In this document: in pieces, positions 18,827 through 27,298 of the stretch | How positions within the stretch are numbered: position 1 is the stretch's first letter | Layout: every line of letters starts with the position of its first letter | Notes under the pieces: model-generated | What the model was told of the DNA's origin: nothing | The model's input: only the letters and a program-made list of their open reading frames with translations | Databases searched by the model: none | Assembly: GCF_000011385.1 (NCBI RefSeq) | Contig: NC_005125.1 | Span: 2,666,001 to 2,730,000 of the forward strand | DNA: 64,000 nt | Reading direction: 5' to 3' | DNA from: Gloeobacter violaceus PCC 7421 | GTDB lineage: Bacteria; Cyanobacteriota; Cyanobacteriia; Gloeobacterales; Gloeobacteraceae | Made by a program: the position numbers and the translations under genes

Positions 18827-19006
18827 TTACCGGCGGGGGTAGCGGCGCCTTCTGGCAATCGCCTTGCGCCGCCGTTTCTCGATGGGCGTCTCGAAATGCC
18901 GATGACGCTTTGCTTCGGCCAGAATGCCGGCTTTGGCCACGGTCCGCTTGAAGCGCCGCAGGGCCGATTCGATACTCTCATCCTGGCCGACTCTCACTTG
19001 CGCCAT
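18827..19006 (-). CDS. rpsU: 30S ribosomal protein S21
   Basis: A 59-aa basic protein, [20 protein letters not shown]..., of the small ribosomal subunit. The frame is open far upstream through the glycine codons of rbp, but S21 itself begins at the ATG at 19006. It lies 82 bp downstream of the RNA-binding protein gene on the same strand. The rbp-rpsU pairing is a known cyanobacterial arrangement, often cold-regulated. Confidence 0.96.
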   Translation of the reverse strand: MAQVRVGQDESIESALRRFKRTVAKAGILAEAKRHRHFETPIEKRRRKAIARRRRYPRR

Positions 19007-19088
19007 CGCAATACTCTCTCCCACGTAATGGATGAACCCGGCGAGCGGGCCGGGTGCAGCGCAGCCGATGAACCCGGCGAACCAGTAA

Positions 19089-19460
19089 TCAATAGCGAGG
19101 CCGCTGACCGCCGCCACCGCCGGCACCGCCGCCACGATAGCCGCCACCGCCACCGCCACCGCCACCGCCGGCACCGCCGCCACGATAGCCGCCACCGCCG
19201 CCGCCGCCGCCACTGCGCTCGGGGCGAGGTTCGGCCTTGTTGACGCGGATTTGACGGTTGTCCCAGGTGGCGCCGTCGAGCGATTCGATCACTTTCGCTT
19301 CTTCTTCGTCGGCCATTTCGACGAAGGCGAAGCCGCGGGGTCTACCAGTCTCACGGTCGGTAGGAATCTTCACCGACTTGACGGTGCCGTATTCGCTAAA
19401 TGCCTCGGTGATATCCTGCTCAGTGACCGAGAAGGGCAGGTTGCCCACAAAAACTGTCAT
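19089..19460 (-). CDS. RRM-domain RNA-binding protein with glycine-rich tail
   Basis: A 123-aa protein starting [17 protein letters not shown]. One RNA-recognition motif fills residues 1-80, with RNP2 (VFVGNL) and RNP1 (RGFAFVEM), followed by a glycine-rich tail with two [13 protein letters not shown]-type units. These cyanobacterial Rbp proteins bind RNA and are typically induced by cold. It heads a likely two-gene operon with rpsU. The 146-bp leader (19461-19606) may contain the cold-responsive untranslated region, but I see no defined motif. Confidence 0.94.
   Translation of the reverse strand: MTVFVGNLPFSVTEQDITEAFSEYGTVKSVKIPTDRETGRPRGFAFVEMADEEEAKVIESLDGATWDNRQIRVNKAEPRPERSGGGGGGGGYRGGGAGGGGGGGGGGYRGGGAGGGGGQRPRY
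19109..19215 (-). repeat. Tandem glycine-codon repeat in the rbp tail
   Basis: Imperfect tandem repeats of GGN codons encode the [13 protein letters not shown] units. Two nearly identical copies of about 45 bp are seen, each containing the CGATAG signature (Tyr-Arg). Slippage here would change the tail length between strains. Confidence 0.8.
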
Positions 19461-19606
19461 TGCATGTCTCCTGGAAAATTTACCAATCGCCAAGGAGAAC
19501 GATGCACCCTGATCGACGGTCGAACTTCCCCACTGTAGCCGGTGTAGGCCAGGGTCGGAAACCTTTCTTTGCCGACTTAACAATTGAATAGTGGCGCTGT
19601 GATCCG

Positions 19607-19942
19607 TCAGCTTTCGCAGCAGTCGGAAATGAGTCCATCGCGGACCAGTTTTTCGCAGACCAGTTCGGCCACTTCGCGCGGCCCCTGGTAGGTGGCGGCC
19701 ACCCCTTCGCGGTGGGCCTGCCAGGCAACCGACCAGGCCATATCCTGCGACATGCCCGGCACATGCTTGCAAAGGCTTTCGACGACGTGTTCGAACTTGT
19801 TGACCGGGTCATTGAACAGCCGCACCACCCAGTCGCGCCAGCGCAGGGGCGTCTTCTCCGGTGTCTTGACCGGGTCGAGGGGCGTCTTGGTGGGCAAAGG
19901 CGGTGCCGAGACGGCAGCGGGTGCGAGAACCATGCGCTCCAT
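19607..19942 (-). CDS. clpS: ClpS-like Clp protease adaptor
   Basis: About 111 aa from the ATG at 19942 (another at 19933). A variable N-terminal tail precedes the ClpS core: VVRLFNDPVNKFEHVVESLCKHVPGM, then AHREGVAATYQGPREVAELVCEKL. ClpS delivers N-degron substrates to the Clp protease. The usual NDD binding-pocket element reads NDP here, which may mean a ClpS2-like paralogue with altered specificity. The C-terminus ends DCCES. Confidence 0.85.
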   Translation of the reverse strand: MERMVLAPAAVSAPPLPTKTPLDPVKTPEKTPLRWRDWVVRLFNDPVNKFEHVVESLCKHVPGMSQDMAWSVAWQAHREGVAATYQGPREVAELVCEKLVRDGLISDCCES

Positions 19943-20301
19943 GGATGCGTGCGGGTAATCGTCCTGAGTGCCAGTGTATCCAAAGCTCACGACTATGGCC
20001 CCCCACCGAAGGCGTTTTTGCACATCGCCGGGTTGCCGGGAGGCTGGATAGGATGCCACGGCAAGGTATCCAGATGCCGCAAGGCCCGTCACGTGGACAG
20101 ACGCAACGCGATGCTGCCGGTCTTGAGCCTTTTGCCCGTTCGGTGCCCATTGGACCGTTCCAGGGCTCGGCGCCTCGGCGCTGGACAGCACCTGGTTTAT
20201 GCTTTAACATTAAATTATTGGAACTCAAGCTATTGCCCTTGGGCCGTGTGCGTTGGTTCCAGCCGGGACATCGATTGAAAGCCATTGTAGGAGGGGCTTC
20301 T

Positions 20302-21171
20302 ATGCAAACCACCGCAACTGTCGGCCGTCCGCGCACGGTCAGCTGGGTGCTTACCGCCCGCCCGACCAGCGACGGCGACGATGTGAATCTTTACCGCACC
20401 ATCGGCGATTCGTCGCTGCGCGAACTCGATCCCTTCTTGCTCCTGGACGAATTTCGTTCTGAGGAGGCGACCGAGTCGTTGCCGGGCTTTCCGGATCATC
20501 CGCACCGCGGCTTTGAGACGGTGACCTATCTGCTTGCCGGGCGGGTGCGCCACGCCGACAACAAAGGCCACCAGGGCGTCCTTGAAGCCGGGGGGGTGCA
20601 GTGGATGACCGCCGGACGGGGCATTGTCCACTCCGAGATGCTCGAGCAGCAGGACGGCCGCATCCGGGGCTTTCAGCTGTGGCTCAACCTGCCTGCCAAA
20701 GACAAGATGGTCCCACCGCGCTACCAGGAATTTGCCCCCGAGGCGATCCCCCAGATCACTGGGCCGAATGGTGAACACATCCGGGTGATCGCAGGCCGGG
20801 TGGGGGCGGTCGAAGGTCCGGTGCGCGGCATCGCCACCGACCCGCTGTATCTGGATATCGCCTTACCGCCCCATAGCCGCTTTGTGCAGCCGGTACCTGT
20901 CGGACACACGGCCTTTGTCTATATTTTTGAAGGCCAGGCGGAGATTGGGGCGGCGGCGGAAGCTCCCGGCGAGCCGCGCGGCGAGCGGCAGCTTGCGGTG
21001 CTGGGCGATGGCGATTCGGTGACGCTGGTGACCGGCGAGACGCCTGCGCGGCTCTTGCTCGTGGCGGCGCGGCCCCTGGACGAACCCGTGGTGCGCTACG
21101 GTCCATTTGTGATGAACACCCAGCTTGAAATCTGGGAGGCTGTTCAGGATTATCACACAGGCAAGTTCTGA
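20302..21171 (+). CDS. Pirin-family protein
   Basis: The 289-aa protein has the bicupin pirin pattern: DPFLLLDEF, the metal site FPDHPHRGFETVTYLL with HADN, GGVQWMTAGRGIVHSEM, and FQLWLNLPAKDKM. Pirins include quercetin dioxygenases and regulators; the substrate is unknown. The start ATG at 20302 has a very strong TAGGAGG ribosome site. The frame is open further upstream across the divergent clpS gene, but those codons are not used. Confidence 0.93.
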   Translation: MQTTATVGRPRTVSWVLTARPTSDGDDVNLYRTIGDSSLRELDPFLLLDEFRSEEATESLPGFPDHPHRGFETVTYLLAGRVRHADNKGHQGVLEAGGVQWMTAGRGIVHSEMLEQQDGRIRGFQLWLNLPAKDKMVPPRYQEFAPEAIPQITGPNGEHIRVIAGRVGAVEGPVRGIATDPLYLDIALPPHSRFVQPVPVGHTAFVYIFEGQAEIGAAAEAPGEPRGERQLAVLGDGDSVTLVTGETPARLLLVAARPLDEPVVRYGPFVMNTQLEIWEAVQDYHTGKF

Positions 21172-21188
21172 TGCTTGCTCGGTGTCAG

Positions 21189-21220
21189 CCGGTGCCGGAG
21201 TGCAGCAACTCCGGCACCGG
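21189..21220 (+). terminator. Strong hairpin after the pirin gene
   Basis: A perfect 13-bp stem (CCGGTGCCGGAGT / ACTCCGGCACCGG) with a 6-nt loop, 17 bp past the pirin stop. There is no long T-run. It probably ends or stabilises the transcript. Confidence 0.65.
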
Positions 21221-21295
21221 CCGATGCGTACCGCACTGGAACGTGGATACGAGTGGTAGACTGGCGCCTGCAATGGAGCTGCGGGATTCACAGAT

Positions 21296-22186
21296 ATGCT
21301 CAGTTCAACGATTGAGCTATTGCGCACGGCGCGCCGAAGTGCCTACGCCATCGGTGCATTTAACATCTACAACCTCGAAGGGGTCTTGGCGGTAGTCCGG
21401 GCGGCCGAGGAAACTGCGAGCCCCGCCATGCTCCAGTTGCACCCGAGCGCGCTGCGCTTCGGCGGTCCGCCCCTGGTTGCTCTCTGCCTGGAGGCGGCCC
21501 GGGAATCGACGGTGCCCATCGCCGTTCACCTGGATCACAGCTCCTCCGCCCAGGACATTCGCTACGCCCTGGAGGTGCGTCTGCCCTCGGTGATGGCCGA
21601 CGGTTCCCATCTTCCCTATCAGCAAAATCTCGAATTTACCCGCCAGATGACCCGGTTGGCCCACAGCTTCGGAGCGGCGGTGGAGGCGGAGATTGGCCGC
21701 ATCAGCGGCAGTGAGGACGGTCTGAGCGTCTCGGAACTAGAAGCGAAGATGACCGACCCGCTGCAGGCGCGCGAGTTCGTCGAAGCGACCGAGGTCGACG
21801 CCTTGGCAGTCACGATCGGCAACGTCCACGGCAAGTACCGGGGAGAACCCAAACTCGACTTCGACCGCCTCGCCAGAATCCGGGAACTGATCGAAATTCC
21901 GCTGGTGCTGCACGGCACCTCCGGACTGCCCGCCGAACTGATCGGCGAATCGATCCGGCTGGGGGTGTGCAAGTTCAACGTCAACACCGAGGTGCGCGGA
22001 GCGTACCTGCGCAATCTCAAAGAGAGCTTCACCCGCGAACCCGCCATCGATCTGTTGGATTTGATGGAAGGCGGCATCGCCGCGATGCAGTCGGTGGTGC
22101 GCCACATGCTGGAGCTGTTCGGTTCGGTCGGCAAAGCGCATCTGCACCAATCGCCCTACACAGCTTCGCTGATGCGCGAGTTTTAA
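21296..22186 (+). CDS. Class II fructose/tagatose-bisphosphate aldolase family protein
   Basis: The 296-aa protein has the class II aldolase fold signatures: IGAFNIYNLE, HLDHSSS (zinc ligand and catalytic Asp), VEAEIG, VTIGNVHGKYRG (zinc His), LVLHGTSGLP (zinc His) and KFNVNTEVR. It cleaves ketose bisphosphates. The closest-looking subfamily is the KbaY/GatY or short Fba type; the substrate cannot be settled from sequence. Cytoplasmic. Confidence 0.9.
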   Translation: MLSSTIELLRTARRSAYAIGAFNIYNLEGVLAVVRAAEETASPAMLQLHPSALRFGGPPLVALCLEAARESTVPIAVHLDHSSSAQDIRYALEVRLPSVMADGSHLPYQQNLEFTRQMTRLAHSFGAAVEAEIGRISGSEDGLSVSELEAKMTDPLQAREFVEATEVDALAVTIGNVHGKYRGEPKLDFDRLARIRELIEIPLVLHGTSGLPAELIGESIRLGVCKFNVNTEVRGAYLRNLKESFTREPAIDLLDLMEGGIAAMQSVVRHMLELFGSVGKAHLHQSPYTASLMREF

Positions 22187-22326
22187 GGCTCCTTGTGTCC
22201 TTTACATCACATGCAGTCCACTGCAGCCGCGACGGTCTGCGGGTCACGGGAGATAGGATACGATGCTTACGTAGCGACTCCGCGCGCTAAAGAAATGACG
22301 GCAGCTCAACATTAGACGTCAACTCA

Positions 22327-22370
22327 TTGGCAATTTCTGCCAACCTCTGACAGTGATGTTATGTTCAGAG
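22327..22370. promoter_or_regulatory. Two inverted repeats upstream of parD (possible operator)
   Basis: TTGGCA-N5-TGCCAA (22327-22343) is followed by CTCTGA-N14-TCAGAG (22345-22370), 29 bp before the antitoxin start. ParD-type antitoxins autoregulate by binding inverted repeats at this position, so an operator role is plausible. The region 22187-22326 shows nothing else. Confidence 0.45.
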
Positions 22371-22398
22371 TCTAGCCACGACAGAAATAGAGGTTGTC

Positions 22399-22674
22399 AT
22401 GACGATGAACGTCAATCTAACCCCTCAACTTGAGGAAATGATTAGGCAGAAAGTCGCGTCTGGCCTTTACACATCAGCCAGCGAGGTTGTCCGCGAGGCG
22501 TTGCGCCTGATGGATGAACAGGACCGCCTGCGCGCCGTCAAGCTCGAGCAACTATGGCAGGACATTCGCGATGGTCTTCAAAGTGGCCCGCCAACCTTGT
22601 GGAACGCTGAAGAAATCAAGCAAGAAGGCCGTAAGCGCAGAGCCGGGCGCACCGCCGCCAGCTCTGAGGCGTGA
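22399..22674 (+). CDS. parD: ParD-family antitoxin
   Basis: A 91-aa protein with the ribbon-helix-helix ParD pattern: MNVNLTPQLEEMIRQKVASGLYTSASEVVREALRLMDEQD. ParD binds operator DNA through the ribbon and neutralises ParE toxin with its C-terminal half. The frame is intact and ends directly against a ruined toxin gene. Base composition is lower in GC than the surroundings, which suggests acquisition. Confidence 0.88.
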   Translation: MTMNVNLTPQLEEMIRQKVASGLYTSASEVVREALRLMDEQDRLRAVKLEQLWQDIRDGLQSGPPTLWNAEEIKQEGRKRRAGRTAASSEA

Positions 22675-22845
22675 ATACCGGTCATCATTAAACGCCCTCG
22701 CGTCATCACTGATCTTGCTGAAATCTAGGATCATATCGCCGATGACAGTGAAGCTCGTGCGGATGCTTTTATCGACACAACCGACCCAATAATTGATACC
22801 CTGCCCAAGCAGCCAAATATGGGAAGGTTGCGCACCGATTTAATA
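22675..22845 (+). pseudogene. parE: Decayed ParE toxin gene
   Basis: Immediately after the parD stop, one frame reads ATA-PVIIKRPRVITDLAEI, then a TAG, then DHIADDSEARADAFID and PKQPNMGRLRTDL. This is the ParE pattern (RPRA..DL.EIWDYIA.DS..RADA.ID...NP.MGR.R.DL). The expected start is ATA instead of ATG, and the Trp codon is TAG. Homology fades after 22845. The toxin is almost certainly inactive. Confidence 0.8.
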
Positions 22846-22873
22846 AATTCCGCCTCTGAAGTTGAATCTACGA

Positions 22874-23434
22874 TCAAGGTCGAGGACAAACTTGTGGACT
22901 CCCAGGCACCTCGGAAAGTAATGCTCCCGTAGCTCCGGTCACATCTGCATTCATGAAATTGGCTTGACGGAAGTCCTGGCTGTACAAAATTGCTCCGCTA
23001 AGATTCGCGCAGGTAAAATCCGCTCCTTTGACCTTCGAATTATTAAAATCTGCCCCCTGGGCGTCCACTTGACTGAGTGTTGCGCTAGCTAAATTAGCAT
23101 GCTTAAAATCTGCACTTTGCATGCTCGCTTTGCTAAAATCGGCTTTAGTTAAATTTGCACTTTGCAGTCGGGCTTGATTCAATATGGTGCCTCTGAATTT
23201 TGTACCAATCAAAGTAGCAAGTTCTAGATTTGCGCCCGTTAGGTCAGCACCGCTTAAGTCTTTCTCGATGAGTACCATCCGAGAGAGATTTGCTCCCCTC
23301 AGATTGCAATTCATACAATTACCTGTCGACTTTAGTTTGCGCAAAGACTCGGTCACACTTTGCTCAGCAACAACTGGCGCAGACAGAACGCTGAGACTGA
23401 CCACACATGCAGATACGATAAGCGAGAATCTCAT
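22874..23434 (-). CDS. Exported pentapeptide-repeat protein
   Basis: 186 aa from the ATG at 23434. A signal peptide (FSLIVSACVVSLSVLSAPVVA) precedes about 25 A(D/N)LXX pentapeptide units (for example LRGANLSRM, LSGADLTGANLELATL), which form a right-handed quadrilateral beta-helix. Two cysteines in NCMNCNLRG are near the start of the helix. Function unknown; periplasmic or exported. It is AT-richer than the flanking genes. Confidence 0.88.
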   Translation of the reverse strand: MRFSLIVSACVVSLSVLSAPVVAEQSVTESLRKLKSTGNCMNCNLRGANLSRMVLIEKDLSGADLTGANLELATLIGTKFRGTILNQARLQSANLTKADFSKASMQSADFKHANLASATLSQVDAQGADFNNSKVKGADFTCANLSGAILYSQDFRQANFMNADVTGATGALLSEVPGSPQVCPRP

Positions 23435-23621
23435 GGTTGCCCTGGCGAGGATTGTTGAAATCGTCACATTATTATATGCCTATGCCAGTCATGGTTATGC
23501 ATCCACTTAAGGTTTTTGTATTCCTCAGGCTTATTGGCTATTTCCGAAAGATTGGCCTCAAGGAAACCAAAGCATCCAGGTAGTTGCTTTTGCCTGGATG
23601 CGGTGCGTCTATCTCAACGAT

Positions 23622-25118
23622 TTAGCGCGGTATCTGAGCAACGGTCTTGGCATCAAGTTGCTGCACCAGTTGGGCCACGTTCGGCTCGAAGATGCCTGTG
23701 GCGAGGGTCGGGAACAGCCCCAGACCGACGCAGATGACCAGAAGCACCGTGGCCGGGATCAGCTCCCAGGCTTTGACGCGGGGCATGGTCTCCAGATTGG
23801 CGGGTAGCTTGCCGAAGAAGGCACGCGCCAGCATCGCGAGCATGTAGATGGCGGTGAGCACGATGCCGAAGATGCAGAGCACCGTCGCCACCGGGTAGCG
23901 CTCGATGCCGCCGCAGAAGACCATAAATTCGGCCACGAAGCCGCTCATGCCGGGTAGTCCCGCATTCGCCATCGCCGCCCCTACGAAGAAGGCACCCACT
24001 ACCGGCATGGTGGCAAACAGCCCCCCAAGCTTGGGCAGTTCGCGGGTGCCGGATTTTTCGTAGATCAGACCCACCAACATGAACAACAGTCCCGAGATGA
24101 TGCCGTGGCTAATCATCTGGAACATTGCACCGCCCAGGCCGGTTTCGTTGAGCGAGGCGATGCCCAGCACCACATAGCCCATGTGGGCGATCGAACTGTA
24201 GGCGATCATCTTTTTGATATCGGTCTGAGCCATCGCCGCGAGCGAAGCATAGACGACGTTGATGGCGGCGAGCACCGAGAGGAGCCAGGCGAACTGGACG
24301 GCCGCCTCCGGGAAGATCCCGAGGCCGAAGCGGACGATGCCGTAGGTGCCGAGCTTGAGCAAGACCCCCGCCAGCAGCACCGAGACCGCCGTGGGCGCCT
24401 CGACGTGGGCGTCAGGAAGCCAGGTGTGCAAGGGCACCAGGGGCATCTTGATGGCGAAACCTAAGGTGATGAGCCCCAGGGTGATGAACTGGAAGGCGAG
24501 CGGATAGGGCGTGGCGGGGTTGGCCAGCACGTCGATACTGAAGCTGTTGACCCCGGAGAAGAAGTAAGTGCTCAAGAAAGCGACCAATAGCGCCACGCCC
24601 GACAAAAACGTGTAGAGCAGGAACTTGGTGCCCGCGTACTCGCGCCGCTTGCCGCCCCAGATGCTGATGAGAAAGTACAGCGGGATGAGTTCCATCTCGT
24701 AGGCCAGGAAGAACAAGATGGTGTCTCGGGCCATAAAGGCTCCCAGCACACCGGTGCTCAGCAGCAAAATCAGGACATAGTAGAGGCGGGCGCGCTTGTT
24801 GAGCTCCCAACTGGTCAGGATCGACAGCACCACCAATAGACCCGTCAGCAGCACCAGCGGCAGGCTGAGGCCGTCCACCGCGATGTTGTAGCTAATCCCC
24901 AACTGCGGCAACCAGTTGATGGTCTCGGCAAATTGGGGCTTGGTGCTGGTGTAGTCGAAGTTGTAGGCCACCAGACCGCTCAGCAAAAAGGTCAGTCCGG
25001 CCACCGTCAGTGCCCAGACGCGGGCGAAGCGGTAGCTCACCTCGCCCGGGAGCAGGGCCAGACCCAAAGCCCCCAGGGTGGGAAAGAAGAGGATCAGACT
25101 GAGCCAGGGCACACTCAT
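23622..25118 (-). CDS. ndhD: NAD(P)H-quinone oxidoreductase subunit 4 (NdhD)
   Basis: A 498-aa polytopic membrane subunit of the NDH-1 complex, in the proton-pumping antiporter-like family with about 14 helices. Landmarks are FFLAYEMELIPLYFLISIWGG with the conserved Glu, KMPLVPLHTWLPDAHVEAPT, and AYSSIAHMGYVVLGI. It serves respiratory and cyclic photosynthetic electron flow. ndhF, often its partner, is not adjacent. The start at 25118 lies 7 bp after the stop of an exported-protein gene, implying cotranscription. Confidence 0.97.
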   Translation of the reverse strand: MSVPWLSLILFFPTLGALGLALLPGEVSYRFARVWALTVAGLTFLLSGLVAYNFDYTSTKPQFAETINWLPQLGISYNIAVDGLSLPLVLLTGLLVVLSILTSWELNKRARLYYVLILLLSTGVLGAFMARDTILFFLAYEMELIPLYFLISIWGGKRREYAGTKFLLYTFLSGVALLVAFLSTYFFSGVNSFSIDVLANPATPYPLAFQFITLGLITLGFAIKMPLVPLHTWLPDAHVEAPTAVSVLLAGVLLKLGTYGIVRFGLGIFPEAAVQFAWLLSVLAAINVVYASLAAMAQTDIKKMIAYSSIAHMGYVVLGIASLNETGLGGAMFQMISHGIISGLLFMLVGLIYEKSGTRELPKLGGLFATMPVVGAFFVGAAMANAGLPGMSGFVAEFMVFCGGIERYPVATVLCIFGIVLTAIYMLAMLARAFFGKLPANLETMPRVKAWELIPATVLLVICVGLGLFPTLATGIFEPNVAQLVQQLDAKTVAQIPR

Positions 25119-25125
25119 CGCGGGC

Positions 25126-26007
25126 TTACTCCGTTTTCGGTGAAAGTTTGGGGGCGGGGGCCGGGGGCTGGATCTCCGGCTTTGGCGGCTCTGTCTCGGT
25201 CACTTTGAGCCTCTGGTTGACCAGCACCAGCCCTCCCTCGCGGACAAAGGCGAGGGTGACCGCCTGATCTTCCGGGCGCGAAGGCGCCTGACCGGTCTTG
25301 AACAAACCGCCGGTGCGCAGCGGTTCAAGGGCGGGCGCTTCGAGAGCGGTAGCCGTCTTGGTTGTAATGGGCGTCAGACGAATCCCCCCCAGAGCGGGCG
25401 CCTCCTGCAGGGGTGTCGCGAGCACGGCTTCAACTTTGAAGTTCTTGCCCACCCGCACCGTCGAGGGCAGGTTGAGACTCACCTGGGGAGGCTTGCCGCC
25501 AATGCTCAAAGTGGTGCGCTCGGCAGCAATTTCTTGGGAGACCAGCTTGAGGCCAGTTTTTTGATCTTCGTAGCGGCTGACCGTCTCGACGGTGGATTCA
25601 AGGCGGGCCGGTTCGCCCAGTTCGGTCTTGTAATCCGCCTGCAGGCGCGTCGTCGCATTCACCCGGTAACGGTTTTTCTCAGGAACGACCGCGGTGACAT
25701 TCGTCTGATAGGTCGGCTTGGCAAGTTTCTCCCAAAGCGCTGAAACCGCCTGGCGGGTCGTTTCGTAGCCGAGGCCGTCACTAGATTTGAAACTCGTGGC
25801 GTAGTTTGCAAACAGGCTATCCAGGTTTTCCTGGGAGGCCGACGCATCCATTTGAGCCGCAATTGCCCGCACCCGCTCGGTAATCACCTCGTCGGCCGCC
25901 TGGACACCAGGGGCGAAAAGCGCTCCGCAAGCCACCAACAGCGCCAATAACCTGAATCGACGTGCCGACAAGTGCTTATCCCAAACCAATTCTTTACACT
26001 TCTTCAT
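25126..26007 (-). CDS. Exported protein upstream of ndhD
   Basis: The 293-aa protein has a signal peptide (FRLLALLVACGALFAPGVQA). The first mature domain (about residues 40-160) looks like an NTF2-like fold (YATSFKSSDGLGYETTRQAVSALWEKLA). A beta-rich domain and a Pro-rich C-terminus (EPPKPEIQPPAPAPKL) follow. No specific function. Tight spacing to ndhD suggests one transcript, but a functional link is not shown. Confidence 0.75.
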   Translation of the reverse strand: MKKCKELVWDKHLSARRFRLLALLVACGALFAPGVQAADEVITERVRAIAAQMDASASQENLDSLFANYATSFKSSDGLGYETTRQAVSALWEKLAKPTYQTNVTAVVPEKNRYRVNATTRLQADYKTELGEPARLESTVETVSRYEDQKTGLKLVSQEIAAERTTLSIGGKPPQVSLNLPSTVRVGKNFKVEAVLATPLQEAPALGGIRLTPITTKTATALEAPALEPLRTGGLFKTGQAPSRPEDQAVTLAFVREGGLVLVNQRLKVTETEPPKPEIQPPAPAPKLSPKTE

Positions 26008-26008
26008 C

Positions 26009-27298
26009 CTATGGCTCCTGCGAACGGTTGTCTAGTGAGAAATACTTCATCAAACGGGGGCGCAAAGCCGCCAGGGCGGAGGGGATCAAGCAGGCGGCAA
26101 AAAGCGCGATGGCCCCCTGCAGGGCCACAGGATAGCCAATCCGTTCGATAGTCAGCCACCACAACGCCCCAAAGACGAGTAGGCCCAGGCCGACGTAGAC
26201 CGCCAGCCCGCCGTTGACCCGACCCATCCATTCGGCGCGCACCTCCTGCAAGAACAGCTGATTGAGCAGGACGTAGGCCACCCCGGCCGCGGTGCCCAAG
26301 GCGGCAAGCCAGCCCGCCTGAACCATCCAGCCTGCGGAGGCGCTGAGGGCAAAACCCGCCAGGGGCACAAGCAGCGAGGCCAGGGCCACGGCCAGGGCCA
26401 GGGACAATCGGACGACCAGACGCCCAAGCAGCAGCGAGCCGAGGACGGTACCGACACCCAATCCCAGCCAGCGGGCCGCCTCCAGCGTGCCAAGAGCCGA
26501 GATGGGCCAGTGCTGGACTTGCTGGACGTAGTAGGGCAAAAAGACCACCAGCAGAGCCGCCGGGCCGAAGATAAAGCCGCTGGCGGCGATGAGCGGGCCT
26601 AGCAGGGGCCGCAGGACGGCAAGCAGCGGAGCGCGACCGGCGGCGGCTGGGAGGGGCGGGGCCGCCGCGGCGCGCGGCGCTTTTGGCCGGATACCCGCCA
26701 GGGCCACCGCGGCGGCGACGAAGCTCAAAGCGTTGAGGGCGAAGGCCCAGGCGCCCGGCACCACCATCAGCATCCAGCCGGCCAACAGCGGTCCCAGACA
26801 CTGGGCGGCAGCCCCGCCGCTAGATAGGAGCCCGTTGAGGCGAACTAGATCGGCGTTTTCAGGGGCTATCTGCTTGGTGAGGGAACGGTGGGCCGGATCG
26901 GTCGGGGCGCCGAGTACCCCGAGCACGATCGAAATCCCTCCCAACAGCCAGAGGTTGGTCCGCCCCCAAAAGGCGAAGGCGGCGAAGGCGGCGATGAGGG
27001 CGCCGTGCAGGCCGTAGCTCGTAAGCAGCAGCGCGCGCGGACCCAGCCGGTCGACAAGCCATCCCCCCGGCCAGGAGAAAGTCAGTTGGCCTGCAATCCA
27101 GAGGGCCTGGCACAATCCCACCGCCGCCGCCGAGCCGGTCTGCTGCACCAACAGCCAGTTAAACGCCAGGATGTGCACCGCGTCGCCCCAGTCGGAGGTC
27201 CAACGTCCGAGGCACAGCCGCCAGATTTCCGGCTGGCGGAAAAATCGCCACAGAGCGGCCAAACCCGTGCCGCCTTCGAGGGCAGGGGCTTCAGCCAC
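26009..27298 (-). CDS. Major facilitator superfamily transporter
   Basis: About 429 aa from a GTG at 27298 that overlaps the upstream gene's stop by 8 bp. About 12 helices are visible, with the MFS loop GGWLVDRLGPRALLL after the second helix and an A/G-rich middle. It resembles the drug/macrolide exporter-type MFS (MFS_3). Translational coupling with the LpxB-related gene upstream suggests a shared process, perhaps lipid or envelope export, but the substrate is unknown. It ends next to the exported-protein gene (1 bp gap). Confidence 0.88.
   Translation of the reverse strand: MAEAPALEGGTGLAALWRFFRQPEIWRLCLGRWTSDWGDAVHILAFNWLLVQQTGSAAAVGLCQALWIAGQLTFSWPGGWLVDRLGPRALLLTSYGLHGALIAAFAAFAFWGRTNLWLLGGISIVLGVLGAPTDPAHRSLTKQIAPENADLVRLNGLLSSGGAAAQCLGPLLAGWMLMVVPGAWAFALNALSFVAAAVALAGIRPKAPRAAAAPPLPAAAGRAPLLAVLRPLLGPLIAASGFIFGPAALLVVFLPYYVQQVQHWPISALGTLEAARWLGLGVGTVLGSLLLGRLVVRLSLALAVALASLLVPLAGFALSASAGWMVQAGWLAALGTAAGVAYVLLNQLFLQEVRAEWMGRVNGGLAVYVGLGLLVFGALWWLTIERIGYPVALQGAIALFAACLIPSALAALRPRLMKYFSLDNRSQEP

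Noticed and set aside
18827-19213. An Ala/Val-rich N-terminal extension of S21
   Set aside because: It is an off-frame reading of the glycine codon repeats of rbp; S21 has its own ATG at 19006.
19903-20301. Upstream extension of the pirin gene by 133 codons
   Set aside because: It is antisense to clpS and its leader; a strong ribosome site at 20290-20297 fixes the ATG at 20302.
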